A stretch of DNA of 64,000 bases from Billgrantia ethanolica (lineage in GTDB: Bacteria; Pseudomonadota; Gammaproteobacteria; Pseudomonadales; Halomonadaceae), in the NCBI RefSeq assembly GCF_021404305.1, contig NZ_JABFTX010000002.1, positions 372,001 through 436,000 of the forward strand, given 5' to 3'. Of the stretch, positions 53,104 to 62,354 are shown in pieces. Both the position numbers and the translations under genes were made by a program. The notes beneath the pieces are model-generated. The model was not told the origin of the DNA and ran no database searches. It saw nothing but the letters and a program-made list of their open reading frames with translations. The stretch's first letter is position 1; each line of letters starts with the position of its first letter.

Positions 53104-54102
53104 ATGAAAACGCAGTTCGTACGCCACGCCCTCACCGCCGCCATCGGCGGCATCACCGCCGCCGCGCTGGTCGCCAATGCCCAGGCCGCCCAGGAGGTCA
53201 GCCTGGGTCACACTCTCTCTTCCACCTCCCACTATGCGGTGGGTGCCCGGGCCTTCAAGGAGACTCTGGAGGAACTCAGCGACGGCGCCTTCACGGTGAC
53301 CGAATACGCCTCCGGCGCGCTGGGCGGCGAGCGCGAGATGATCGAAGGCCTGCAGATCGGCACCGTGGACGTGGTCATCACCTCCACCGGCCCGCTCGGC
53401 AACTTCGTGCCGGAGACCTACGTGCTCGACCTGCCGTTCCTGTTCGAGAGCTACGACCAGGCCCGCTGCGTGCTCGACAGCGAGCTCGGCGACGAGCTGC
53501 TGGAGAAGATGGGCCAGCACGACCTGGTCGGCCTGGCCTGGTCGGAGAACGGCTTCCGCCACCTCACCAACAGCCGTCGCGAAGTGACCAGCCCTGGCGA
53601 TGCCGAAGGGCTGCGGGTGCGCACCATGGAGAACGAGGTGCATCAGGAGGCCTTCCGTCAGCTGGGCGCACGGCCCACCCCGATGGCTTTCCCGGAGCTC
53701 TTCACGGCGCTGCAGCAGGGTGTGGTGGATGGCCAGGAGAATCCCATCACGGTGATCGTCGCCACCAACTTCTGGGAAGTGCAGGACCATCTCTCGCTCA
53801 CCGGTCACGTCTATTCCCCCGCCGCCGTGCTGGGTTCGCCGCTGCTGCTCGACGGGCTCAGCGACGAGGAGCGCGAGTGGTTCCACGAAGCCGCGCGTGC
53901 CTCGGCCGAGGCGACCCGCGGCGAGGTGTCGCGGCTCGAGGAGGAGGGCGTGGCCCTGCTGCGCGACAACGGCATGACGGTCAACACCGAGATCGACATC
54001 GGCCCCTTCCAGCAGGCGGTCGAGCCGGCCTACGAGATCTTCACCCGCCAGCACGGCAGCGAGATGCTGGAGAGGATCCAGGAGAAGGCGGCCAGCTGCT
54101 GA
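53104..54102 (+). CDS. dctP: TRAP substrate-binding protein for tetronates (DctP)
   Basis: A 332-residue periplasmic binding protein. The Sec signal peptide is at about residues 1-30 (ending AQA before AQEVSLGH). The ligand-carboxylate arginine is expected in EGLRVRTMENEVH, and GVVDGQENP is a DctP signature. Because it lies inside the tetronate operon, the likely ligands are L-threonate and D-erythronate. It is followed by an intercistronic hairpin, consistent with higher expression than the permeases. Confidence 0.9.
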   Translation: MKTQFVRHALTAAIGGITAAALVANAQAAQEVSLGHTLSSTSHYAVGARAFKETLEELSDGAFTVTEYASGALGGEREMIEGLQIGTVDVVITSTGPLGNFVPETYVLDLPFLFESYDQARCVLDSELGDELLEKMGQHDLVGLAWSENGFRHLTNSRREVTSPGDAEGLRVRTMENEVHQEAFRQLGARPTPMAFPELFTALQQGVVDGQENPITVIVATNFWEVQDHLSLTGHVYSPAAVLGSPLLLDGLSDEEREWFHEAARASAEATRGEVSRLEEEGVALLRDNGMTVNTEIDIGPFQQAVEPAYEIFTRQHGSEMLERIQEKAASC

Positions 54103-54171
54103 GAAGAGCGTGAATGCCCGCATGACGTCACTGCGGCGCGCGGGCACTTGTCTACGCTGAGTTACCCAACT

Positions 54172-54197
54172 GCGCTCCCGGTGCATGCCGGGAGCGC
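54172..54197 (+). terminator. Intercistronic hairpin after dctP
   Basis: GCGCTCCCGG pairs perfectly with CCGGGAGCGC around TGCATG. It lies between the binding-protein and permease genes, with no T run. It probably protects the dctP message or lowers read-through. Confidence 0.6.
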
Positions 54198-54218
54198 GTC
54201 GGCAGGAATCGTGAGCCC

Positions 54219-54800
54219 ATGGTGGATCTCTTTCTTCGTTTCGAACGTCAGCTGACGCGTCTGGCCATGGTCGTCGCCGTCATCATGCTGGTGGTGTCGG
54301 TGTCGTTCAGTTTCTATCAGGTGCTGACCCGCTTCGTCTTCAATGCGCCCTCCACCTGGACCGAGGTGGCGGCGCGCACAGCGATGATCTGGTGCGTGTT
54401 CATGGCCGCCGCCGCGACCTTCCGTGGCGGCTACATGATGGCCGTGGAGGCGATCTACAAGGTGGTACCACAGCGTCTGCTGCTGGTGCTCGAAATCGCC
54501 ATCGTGCTGTGCTGCCTGCTGGTGCTGGCGGTGCTGGTCCACTACGGCATCCTCATGACCCGGCGCGTCGCCAACCAGACCATGTCGGGGATGAACATCT
54601 CCATGGCCTACGCCTATGCCGCCATTCCCATCGGCGCCGGCTTCGCCATCGTCTCTGTCGTTGCCCGGCTGCTGGCCCAGTTGACCGGCCGCGAGGCGGT
54701 GGGTCCCGACCTGGGTGAGGCCGAGGTGGAGATGCACGACCTGCGCCAGACCATGCCCGAGACCGCCGAGGACGTCGAGCGCGGAGGGCCGCGCTCATGA
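54219..54800 (+). CDS. dctQ: TRAP small permease (DctQ), tetronate operon
   Basis: A 193-residue inner-membrane protein with four helices (about 12-35, 50-70, 87-110, 127-155) and the DctQ block TWTEVAARTAMIWCVFMAA. A hydrophilic acidic tail follows the last helix. It is the small subunit of the TRAP symporter completed by the next gene, whose start overlaps its stop (ATGA). Confidence 0.9.
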   Translation: MVDLFLRFERQLTRLAMVVAVIMLVVSVSFSFYQVLTRFVFNAPSTWTEVAARTAMIWCVFMAAAATFRGGYMMAVEAIYKVVPQRLLLVLEIAIVLCCLLVLAVLVHYGILMTRRVANQTMSGMNISMAYAYAAIPIGAGFAIVSVVARLLAQLTGREAVGPDLGEAEVEMHDLRQTMPETAEDVERGGPRS

Positions 54801-56071
54801 ACCTGGTCATCGGTCTGTCGCTGATCATCCTGTTCGCCTTCGGCGTGCCGATCGCCGTGTCGATCATGCTGGCCTCGATCATCGGTATCGAGTTCTTCAC
54901 CCGGCTGCCGCTGCTGCTGGTACCCCAGCAGATGTTCATAGGCATCGACAAGTTCCCGCTGATGGCGATCCCGTTTTTCATCCTCGCCGGCAATCTGATG
55001 GCCGCCGGCGGTATCTCCCAGCGTCTGGTGGACCTGGCCAAGTCCATCGTCGGTGGGGTGCAGGGCGGCCTGGCGATGACCTGCGTGCTGACCTGCATGA
55101 TGTTCGCCGCGGTGTCCGGCTCCAGCGTGGCGACCACCTTCGCAATCGGCGCCATCCTGATTCCGGCCATGGTGCGCCATGGCTACCCCAAGCCGCTGGC
55201 GGCTTCGATCCAAGCCTCGTCGGCGGAGCTCGGGGTGCTGATTCCGCCGTCGATTCCGCTGATCCTGTTCGGTGTCAGCACCGATACCTCCATCGGCCAG
55301 CTGTTCCTGGCCGGAGTGGGGCCTGGCCTGCTGATCGGCACCGCACTGATTCTGTTCCTCTATTTGTTCTGCAAGGTGCGTGGCTTCGGTCTGGAGGACC
55401 ACAAGGACAGCACCAGCTTCGTGATCTCGTTCAAGCGCGCCTGGGCGGCGCTGCTGATGCCGGTGGTGGTGATCGGCGGGATCTACGGCGGCGTATTCAC
55501 CCCCACCGAGGCTTCGGCGGTGGCGGTGTTCTACGCCCTGCTGGTGGGCGGGCTCTACTACCGCGAACTCAAGATGGCCGATCTGTGGCCGATCCTGCGT
55601 CAGAGCGTGATCTCCACCGCCGCGGTGATGCTGATCATCGCCGCGGCGTCGCTGTTCAGCTTCCTGATCAGCCGGACGGGCCTGCCGGGGCATATCGCCG
55701 GCTGGGTGACCGGCGTGTTCGACAGCCCCATGGCCTTCCTGCTGGCGGTCAACGTGCTGCTGCTGATCGTCGGCATGTTCATCGAGACCTCGGCCGCCAT
55801 CCTGGTGCTGGCGCCGATACTGACGCCGATCGCCATCCAGTTCGGCGTCCATCCGGTGCACTTCGGCTTGATCATGGTGGTCAACCTGGCGCTGGGCATG
55901 ATCACGCCGCCGCTGGGAGTGAACCTGTTCGCCGCCTGTGCGGTAGCCAAGATCTCCATCGATCAGATGCTGCCCTGGCTGGTGCGCTTCGTGCTGGTGG
56001 TGCTGGCCTGCCTGGTGGCAATCACTTACATGCCGTGGATCTCGCTGGGTCTGGTGAGGCTGGTGTACTAG
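54797..56071 (+). CDS. dctM: TRAP large permease (DctM), tetronate operon
   Basis: A 424-residue, roughly 12-helix permease. DctM motifs include GSSVATTFAIGAILIPAM, ELGVLIPPSIPLILFGVSTDTS, and TPPLGVNLFAACAVAK in the second half. It forms the sodium-coupled channel for the substrate delivered by DctP. It is translationally coupled to dctQ. Confidence 0.94.
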   Translation: MNLVIGLSLIILFAFGVPIAVSIMLASIIGIEFFTRLPLLLVPQQMFIGIDKFPLMAIPFFILAGNLMAAGGISQRLVDLAKSIVGGVQGGLAMTCVLTCMMFAAVSGSSVATTFAIGAILIPAMVRHGYPKPLAASIQASSAELGVLIPPSIPLILFGVSTDTSIGQLFLAGVGPGLLIGTALILFLYLFCKVRGFGLEDHKDSTSFVISFKRAWAALLMPVVVIGGIYGGVFTPTEASAVAVFYALLVGGLYYRELKMADLWPILRQSVISTAAVMLIIAAASLFSFLISRTGLPGHIAGWVTGVFDSPMAFLLAVNVLLLIVGMFIETSAAILVLAPILTPIAIQFGVHPVHFGLIMVVNLALGMITPPLGVNLFAACAVAKISIDQMLPWLVRFVLVVLACLVAITYMPWISLGLVRLVY

Positions 56072-56111
56072 CGGCAAGGGAGCAATAACAACAAATGCAC
56101 AAGGAGAATGT

Positions 56112-57572
56112 ATGAAGGCGCTACCCGTAACCCCCCGCAGCGATGCCCTGATCGGCGGCGAATGGGTGCCGACCCAGGCGCTGCTCGACGTGCAGACGCC
56201 CTCCAGCGGTCAGACCATCGCCCAGATCGCCCGCTGCCAGGCCGAGGAGGTGATGGTGGCCGTCGACGCCGCGCGCCGCGCCTTCGCCGGCAGCCTTGGC
56301 GAGTGGGCACGCTGGAGCGCGAAGCGCCGCGGCGAGTGGCTGCTGCAGTTCGCCGACGCCATCGACGCCGACCACGCCAACCTGGCGGCACTGGAGTGCG
56401 CCGACACCGGCAAGCCGATGACCCAGGCCGAGGCCGACATTCGCGCCTGCGCGCGCTACTTCCGCTTCTACGGCGGCGGTGCCGACAAGCTGCACGGTGA
56501 GACGCTGCCCTTCGATGAAGGCTTCACCGTGCTCACCCTGCGCGAGCCCTATGGGGTGTGCGCGCAGATCATCCCCTGGAACTATCCGGCGCAGATCTTC
56601 GGGCGCTGCGTGGCGGCGGCGCTGGCTACCGGCAACAGCGTGGTGCTCAAGCCCGCCGAAGACGCCTGCCTGAGCGTGCTGCGCCTGGCCGAGCTGGCCT
56701 GCGAGGCGGGCCTGCCGGCCGGCGTGCTCAACGTGGTGCCGGGGCTGGGGCGCGAAGCGGGCGCGGCGCTGGCTGCGCACCCGGCCATCGATCACCTCTC
56801 CTTCACCGGTTCGCCCGAGACCGGCACTCAGGTGGCCCAGGCCGCCGCGGCGCACCATGTGCCGGTGACCCTGGAGCTGGGCGGCAAGTCGCCGCAGATC
56901 GTCTTCGCCGACGCCGACATGGAAGTCGCGCTGGATGCCGTGGTGCGCGCCATCATCCAGAACGCCGGCCAGACCTGCTCGGCCGGCAGTCGCCTGCTGG
57001 TGGAGGCGAGCTGCGCCGAGGAGGTGCTGGGCGAGCTGGTCGAGCGCTTCTCGGCGCTGCGCTGCGATGCGGGCGAAGCCAACGCCGACTGCGGCCCCTT
57101 GATCAATGCGCGCCAGAAGGCCGGCCTGGAGGCACGCCTGGAAGCCGCCCAGGCCGACGGTGTGCGCGTGGCGGCGAAGGGGGCATTGGCCGCCGGAGCC
57201 CCCGAGGGCGGCTATTTCGTGGTGCCCCACCTGCTCACCGACATCCCCGCTGGCCATGCCGTGCTGCGCGAGGAGTTGTTCGGCCCGGTGCTGGCGGTAC
57301 AGATCTTCCGCGACGAGGCCGAGGCGCTGCGCCTGGCCAACGCCACCGACTTCGGCCTCTGTGCCGGTGTGTGGACCCGCGATGGCGGCCGTCAGCTGCG
57401 TCTGGCCAAGGGCATCCGCAGCGGTCAGGTGTTCATCAACAACTACGGCGCCGGGGGTGGCATCGAGCTGCCGTTCGGTGGCGTGGGGCGCTCCGGGCAC
57501 GGCCGCGAGAAAGGCTTCGAGGGGCTGCGCAGTTATACGCGGTTGAAGACCGTGGCGATCCGGCATGGTTGA
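56112..57572 (+). CDS. Aldehyde dehydrogenase of the tetronate operon
   Basis: A 486-residue NAD(P)-dependent aldehyde dehydrogenase of the betaine/gamma-aminobutyraldehyde branch. The catalytic Glu is in TLELGGKSPQI and the Cys in NAGQTCSAG; PWNYPAQIF and FTGSPETG bind the cofactor. AAGGAG precedes ATG 56112, and a CA-rich leader lies upstream. It is not part of the textbook tetronate route. By position it may oxidise a C4 sugar aldehyde to a tetronate, widening substrate range. This is inference; the enzyme could serve another aldehyde. Confidence 0.88.
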   Translation: MKALPVTPRSDALIGGEWVPTQALLDVQTPSSGQTIAQIARCQAEEVMVAVDAARRAFAGSLGEWARWSAKRRGEWLLQFADAIDADHANLAALECADTGKPMTQAEADIRACARYFRFYGGGADKLHGETLPFDEGFTVLTLREPYGVCAQIIPWNYPAQIFGRCVAAALATGNSVVLKPAEDACLSVLRLAELACEAGLPAGVLNVVPGLGREAGAALAAHPAIDHLSFTGSPETGTQVAQAAAAHHVPVTLELGGKSPQIVFADADMEVALDAVVRAIIQNAGQTCSAGSRLLVEASCAEEVLGELVERFSALRCDAGEANADCGPLINARQKAGLEARLEAAQADGVRVAAKGALAAGAPEGGYFVVPHLLTDIPAGHAVLREELFGPVLAVQIFRDEAEALRLANATDFGLCAGVWTRDGGRQLRLAKGIRSGQVFINNYGAGGGIELPFGGVGRSGHGREKGFEGLRSYTRLKTVAIRHG

Positions 57573-57603
57573 GACGAACGATTCACAGCGAGAGGAGAGA
57601 GAC

Positions 57604-58491
57604 ATGAAGGCATCACGCAGGGTCGGCCTGATCGGGGTCGGCCTGATGGGGCACGGCATTGCCGCCAACATTCTGCGCGGCGGTCATGCGCTCTGCTTTC
57701 TGGATCATCCGGGCAACCAACCGGTGGAAGACCTGCTCGGCGCCGGTGGGGTGGCCAAGGGTAGCGGACGCGAGGTGGCCGAGGCCGCCGAAGTGGTGAT
57801 CCTGTGCGTCACCGGCTCGCCCCAGGTGGAAGCGGTGCTGTTCGAACCGGGCGGGGTGCTCGAGGGGCTGGCCCCCGGCACGCTGGTGATCGACTGCTCC
57901 ACGGCGTTGCCGAGCTCCACCGAGCGAGTTGCCGCCCGGGTGGAAGCGGCGGGCGGGCGTTTCATGGACGCCGCCATGACCCGCACGCCCAAGGAAGCCG
58001 AGGAGGGGCGGCTGAACCTGATCGTCGGCGCGCCCGAGGCGCTGTTCGCCGAGGTGCGCCCGCTGCTCGAATGCTTCGCCGAGAACATCGCCCACGCCGG
58101 GCCGGTGGGGGCGGGGCATACTCTGAAGCTGCTGCACAACTTCGTCTCGCTGGGCTTCACCGCGGTGCTGGCCGAAGCCGCAGCGGCGTCGCGCCGGGCC
58201 GGCATCGACGATGCGGCGCTGCTCGACGTGCTCGGCAAGGGCGGCGGTGGTGGCGTGGTGCTGGAGCGACTGCGCCCCTACATCGAAGCCGGCGACCCTT
58301 CGGGATTTCGCTTCAGCGTGGCCAACGCGCTCAAGGATATCGGCTACTACCGCACCATGACCGAGGACCTCACCGCCGAGGGCGGGGTGGCCGAAGCGGT
58401 GCTGGCGCTCTATCGCCAGGCCAGCGACGCCGGCCATGCGGACAAGTCGGTGCCGGAGCTGGTCGGGTTGCTGGAGCGGGGCAGAGACTAG
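57604..58491 (+). CDS. Beta-hydroxyacid dehydrogenase-family oxidoreductase
   Basis: A 295-residue NAD(P)-binding protein of the 3-hydroxyisobutyrate dehydrogenase family. The dinucleotide motif GLIGVGLMGHGIAANIL is normal, and the catalytic Lys is in GAGHTLKLLHNF. The substrate loop is DAAMTRTPKEAEEG instead of the usual DAPVSGG, so its specificity should differ from LtnD at 48294. It ends the tetronate operon. AGGAGAGAG precedes ATG 57604. Its stop overlaps that of the convergent peptidase gene. Possible substrates are another 2- or 3-hydroxyacid of the pathway. Confidence 0.85.
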   Translation: MKASRRVGLIGVGLMGHGIAANILRGGHALCFLDHPGNQPVEDLLGAGGVAKGSGREVAEAAEVVILCVTGSPQVEAVLFEPGGVLEGLAPGTLVIDCSTALPSSTERVAARVEAAGGRFMDAAMTRTPKEAEEGRLNLIVGAPEALFAEVRPLLECFAENIAHAGPVGAGHTLKLLHNFVSLGFTAVLAEAAAASRRAGIDDAALLDVLGKGGGGGVVLERLRPYIEAGDPSGFRFSVANALKDIGYYRTMTEDLTAEGGVAEAVLALYRQASDAGHADKSVPELVGLLERGRD

Positions 58492-59303
58492 TCTTCTTCG
58501 AGCTCGAGCGGTGGGAGACGCTTCAACGGGTCCTGACGGAAGTAGCGGGTGAGCAGGTCATAGAGCTCAGGGTAGGCGCCGCTGAGCACGTCCGGGGCTG
58601 AGAAGAAGGCCTCGCAGCAAACGGCGAAGCACTCGCCGGGATGGGTGGCGGCGTAGTCGTCGATGGGCGGCTCTTCGCCGCGCTCCAGGTGCGCCTGCAG
58701 GTCGTCCCACACCGCGGTGAAGACGCGGTGCCACTCCTTGGGGTCGATGTCCCGGGGCAGCGGCGGGAAGCCGTCGACGTCGAGCGCATTGCCCATGTCG
58801 AGCTTGTGGGCGAGCTCGTGGATCACCACGTTGAAGCCGCTGAAGTCGCCGCTCTCCATCAGGTCGGGGAAGGCCAGCACCACCGGCCCCTGGGCCGAGG
58901 TCTCGCCGGCGCGCTCGTCCTCGTAGGCGTGCATCACGCCGAACTCGTCCATCTCTTCCACCTGACGGTGAAAGGCTTCCGGCAGGATCAGGAGCTCGTG
59001 GAAGCCGCTGAACGCCTCGTCGTGGTCGTCGTCCGACCAGCCCAGCGTCAGCAGGCAGGCCTGGGCCGCCAGGGCCAACTGGGCGGGCTCGTCGAAAGTG
59101 GTGTGGGCGGTCAGATCGGGATGCATGCTGGTGCGCTTGGCATGCAGGAAGTACCAGGCGCGCCGACCCAGGCGCTCGGCCTCCTCGTCGCCGAGAAAGG
59201 TCAACAGCGGCAGGCGCGAGCGGGCCTCGGCCCAGGCTGCCTGGGGAAACGGATGGCGGGCCTCGAAGCGCTCGGCCCGCCAGCGGCGCAGGCGGCGAAA
59301 CAT
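58488..59303 (-). CDS. mtfA: MtfA-type zinc peptidase (M90)
   Basis: A 271-residue cytoplasmic zinc-peptidase homologue. The metal motif is His162-Glu163-Leu-Ala-His166 in VIHELAHKLDM, with a downstream Glu in GECFAVCCEAFF as third ligand. In E. coli MtfA binds the Mlc repressor and so affects glucose uptake; whether that applies here is unknown. It begins four bases after the GNAT-nitrilase stop, so the two are cotranscribed. It overlaps the convergent dehydrogenase stop codon. Confidence 0.88.
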   Translation of the reverse strand: MFRRLRRWRAERFEARHPFPQAAWAEARSRLPLLTFLGDEEAERLGRRAWYFLHAKRTSMHPDLTAHTTFDEPAQLALAAQACLLTLGWSDDDHDEAFSGFHELLILPEAFHRQVEEMDEFGVMHAYEDERAGETSAQGPVVLAFPDLMESGDFSGFNVVIHELAHKLDMGNALDVDGFPPLPRDIDPKEWHRVFTAVWDDLQAHLERGEEPPIDDYAATHPGECFAVCCEAFFSAPDVLSGAYPELYDLLTRYFRQDPLKRLPPLELEED

Positions 59304-59307
59304 GGCG

Positions 59308-60879
59308 TCAGCTCTCTTCCTGGCGTGAGCCGGACTTCCACGACCAGTCGCGCCAGCGCAGGTCGAACAGATCCTTGCGCCGGTCCTTGAGATTGGTCAC
59401 CGAGCCCTCGGCGCGCACCACGGTGAGCCGGGTGAGGTCGAGGTCGGAGAAGATCACCATCTCGGTATTGGGCGTGGTCTCGGAGAGCACCGCGTCGTGG
59501 GGAAAGGCGAAGTCCGAGGGCGTGAACACCGACGACTGGGCGTACTGGATGTCGAGGTTGCGGATCGACGGCACGTTGCCCACGCTGCCGCACAGCACCA
59601 CGTAGCACTCGTTCTCGATGGCCCGCGCCTGGGCGCAGTGGCGCACCCGCAGGTAGCCGTTCTTGGTGTCGGTCCAGAACGGCACGAACAGGATGTCCAT
59701 GTCCTGATCGGCCAGCAGCCGGCCGAGTTCGGGGAACTCCACGTCATAGCAGATCAGGATGCCGACACGACCGGCATCGGTCTCGAACACGCGCAGCTCG
59801 TCGCCGCCCTCGATCACCCACTCGCGGCGCTCCTGGGGCGTGATGTGCAGCTTGGATTGCTTCTCGACGTCGCCGTCGCGATGGCACAGGTAGCTGACGT
59901 TGTAGAGCCGGTCGTCCTCGCCCACCTCGATCATCGAGCCGGCGACGATGTTGATGTTGTAGGAGACCGCCATGCGCGAGATTTCGGTCTTGAACTGCTC
60001 CGTGAAGCCGGCCAGGTAGCGGATGGCGGCGAGCTGGTCCTGCTGGGTGGCGCGATCCTGCAGGCCCATCAGCGGCGCATTGAACAGCTCCGGGAAGACG
60101 GCGAAATCGCTCTGGTAGCTGGAGATGGCATCGACGAAATACTCCACCTGCTGCAGCACTGACTCCATTGATGCGCACTCGCGCATCTGCCACTGCACGG
60201 CGCCCACGCGTACCTGAGTGGGGCGGTTCTCCAGCACCCGCTCGGCGGGCTCGTAGAGAATGTTGTTCCACTCGAGCAGAGTGGCGTAGCCCTGGGACTT
60301 TTCGTCCTCGGGCAGGTACTTGCGCAGCAACCGTTTGACCTGGAAGTCGTTGGCCAACTGGAAGGAGAGAATCGGGTCGTAGATCTCCTTGCGCGCTACC
60401 CGCTCGATGTACGCGGTGGGCGAAAGCTCGCCAGCGTGCTCGTGATACTGGGGGATGCGACCACCGGCCAGGATCGCGCGCAGGTTGAGCGAGCGGCACA
60501 GCTCCTTGCGTGCCTCGTAGAGGCGCCGGCCCAGGCGGTAGCCGCGATAGTCGGGGTGGATCAGCACGTCGAGCCCGTACATGGCGTCGCCTTCGGGGTC
60601 GTTCAAGATGATCTCGCGGTTGCCCACCAGGTCGTCGTACTTGTGCGGGTTGGAGAACTCGTCGTAGTCGACCCGCACGGTGAGCGCCACGCCCACCAGC
60701 CGTTCGTCGTCCTCGATGGCGATCTGGCCGTCGGGGAACTCCTGGATCAGCCGGTCGATGGAGTGCTGCGGCCAGGCGCCGCCGATGTCGTCGTAGACGG
60801 CATCCATCAGCTGCTTGAGCTGAGGGTAATCGTCCTGCGTCAGGTTGCGGAGATTGAGGTGCAGGTCTTCAAGGGACAT
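59308..60879 (-). CDS. GNAT acetyltransferase-nitrilase fusion protein
   Basis: A 523-residue two-domain protein. Residues about 5-215 form a GNAT acetyltransferase domain with the acetyl-CoA loop region HPDYRGYRLGRRLYE. Residues about 222-510 form a carbon-nitrogen hydrolase with its full triad: Glu264 in VFPELF, Lys343 in KLHITPQE and Cys377 in ILICYDVEFPE. It should hydrolyse an amide or nitrile, possibly coupled to acyl transfer. ATG 60879 follows AGGA; an in-frame ATG at 60960 adds unconserved residues. The substrate is unknown. Confidence 0.88.
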   Translation of the reverse strand: MSLEDLHLNLRNLTQDDYPQLKQLMDAVYDDIGGAWPQHSIDRLIQEFPDGQIAIEDDERLVGVALTVRVDYDEFSNPHKYDDLVGNREIILNDPEGDAMYGLDVLIHPDYRGYRLGRRLYEARKELCRSLNLRAILAGGRIPQYHEHAGELSPTAYIERVARKEIYDPILSFQLANDFQVKRLLRKYLPEDEKSQGYATLLEWNNILYEPAERVLENRPTQVRVGAVQWQMRECASMESVLQQVEYFVDAISSYQSDFAVFPELFNAPLMGLQDRATQQDQLAAIRYLAGFTEQFKTEISRMAVSYNINIVAGSMIEVGEDDRLYNVSYLCHRDGDVEKQSKLHITPQERREWVIEGGDELRVFETDAGRVGILICYDVEFPELGRLLADQDMDILFVPFWTDTKNGYLRVRHCAQARAIENECYVVLCGSVGNVPSIRNLDIQYAQSSVFTPSDFAFPHDAVLSETTPNTEMVIFSDLDLTRLTVVRAEGSVTNLKDRRKDLFDLRWRDWSWKSGSRQEES

Positions 60880-61085
60880 TGCGCTCGGTTCCTGATCAGG
60901 GGAAAGCCAGCAGTCTAGCATGCCGGGCTCGCTGCCTCCGTAACATGGCCGAGTCGTCATCGTGTCATGGCGCTGTCATCGAAAGTCGTCAGCATGGCCG
61001 CACTTCGTCGAATTAGCGGCTACGCTGAGTTTCGGGAGAGTCGATGACAGCCATGCCACGCCTTCACGGGCAACGCGGAAGCAGT

Positions 61086-62354
61086 ATGAACCCAGACAAC
61101 AATAATCAGGGGCAGGATCAGAGCCCGCAGCGCCAGCCATCCGGCTCGCACGTCCCCATGCGAGATCACCAGCGCATCCGGCTCGAGGCCGTGAGCAAGC
61201 GCTGGGGCGATACCGCTGCCGTCGACGCCATCGGCTTCGACGTGGCGCCGGGGGAGTTCGTCATCCTGCTCGGCCCCTCGGGCTGCGGCAAGTCGACCAC
61301 GCTGCGCATGATCGCCGGGCTCGAACAGGCCACTGCCGGTCGCATCGAGATCGGGGGGCGCGACGTCACCCATCTGCCGCCGGGCGACCGCGGCATCAGC
61401 ATGGTGTTCCAGTCCTACGCGCTGTTTCCCCACCTGAGCGTGGCCGACAACATCGTCTTCGGCCTGCGTAGCCGCAAGGTGCCCAAGGCCGAGCGCCGCG
61501 AGCGGCTGGCGCGGGTGGCCCAACTGGTCGATCTCGAAGCCTATCTCGAGCGCAAGCCGGCCCAGCTCTCCGGCGGCCAGCGTCAGCGGGTCGCGCTGGC
61601 CCGGGCAATCATCTCCGAACACCCCATCTGCCTGATGGACGAGCCGCTGTCCAACCTCGACGCCCGCCTGCGCGGCGAGATGCGTCGCGAGATCAAGGCG
61701 CTGCAGCAGCGGCTCGGAATGACGGTTATCTACGTCACCCACGACCAGGTCGAGGCGATGAGCATGGGCGACCGGGTGATCCTGATGCAGGGCGGCCGGA
61801 TCGTGCAGGACGCCACCCCGAGCGAGCTCTACGAGCGCCCGGCCAGCGCCTTCGCCGCCGGCTTCATCGGCAGCCCGGCGATGAACCTGGTCACGCTCGC
61901 GGTGGCGGCGGACGGCGCCGTGATCGACGGCGAGCCTCGCTGCAGCGTGGCGCCCCACGAGGCCAAGGGGCACTGGCTGGGCGTTCGCCCGGAGGATATC
62001 CGCCTGCTGCCGCCCGACGCTCCCGGCGTGCCCGCCGAGGTGATCGATGCCGAATACCTCGGCGCCGACAGCATCGTACGGCTCAAGGTGGGTGACCAGC
62101 AACTGCGCGCCCGTCTCGAGGGCAGGCCGTCGCTCGCTGCCGGCTCGCCCTGTCGGCTGCAGTGGCGCCGTGAATCGGCGCACTTCTTCGATGCAGGCGA
62201 TGGACAGCGGCTGGCGATAGCGGGGCACGACCTGGCCGCACCGCCTGGCCGCCATCGCTTCGAGCCGGGCCTTGCCGGCGCTTCGACCCAAGAACGCGAG
62301 GCGCGAGCCTCGTCCCATCCCGCAGGGAACGACTCTTCAGGAGTGAAACGATGA
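61086..62354 (+). CDS. ugpC: ABC transporter ATPase, UgpC/MalK type
   Basis: A 422-residue ATPase of the carbohydrate-uptake CUT1 family: Walker A GPSGCGKST, signature LSGGQRQRVALARA, Walker B ICLMDEPLSNLD, and a C-terminal TOBE-type regulatory domain. The next gene encodes a UgpB-like binding protein, so the system is probably for glycerol-3-phosphate or a glycerophosphodiester. The start is uncertain: ATG 61086 has GGAAG upstream but gives a 24-residue low-complexity extension; ATG 61158 gives a more usual N-terminus without a ribosome binding site. Its stop overlaps the next start. Confidence 0.85.
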   Translation: MNPDNNNQGQDQSPQRQPSGSHVPMRDHQRIRLEAVSKRWGDTAAVDAIGFDVAPGEFVILLGPSGCGKSTTLRMIAGLEQATAGRIEIGGRDVTHLPPGDRGISMVFQSYALFPHLSVADNIVFGLRSRKVPKAERRERLARVAQLVDLEAYLERKPAQLSGGQRQRVALARAIISEHPICLMDEPLSNLDARLRGEMRREIKALQQRLGMTVIYVTHDQVEAMSMGDRVILMQGGRIVQDATPSELYERPASAFAAGFIGSPAMNLVTLAVAADGAVIDGEPRCSVAPHEAKGHWLGVRPEDIRLLPPDAPGVPAEVIDAEYLGADSIVRLKVGDQQLRARLEGRPSLAAGSPCRLQWRRESAHFFDAGDGQRLAIAGHDLAAPPGRHRFEPGLAGASTQEREARASSHPAGNDSSGVKR

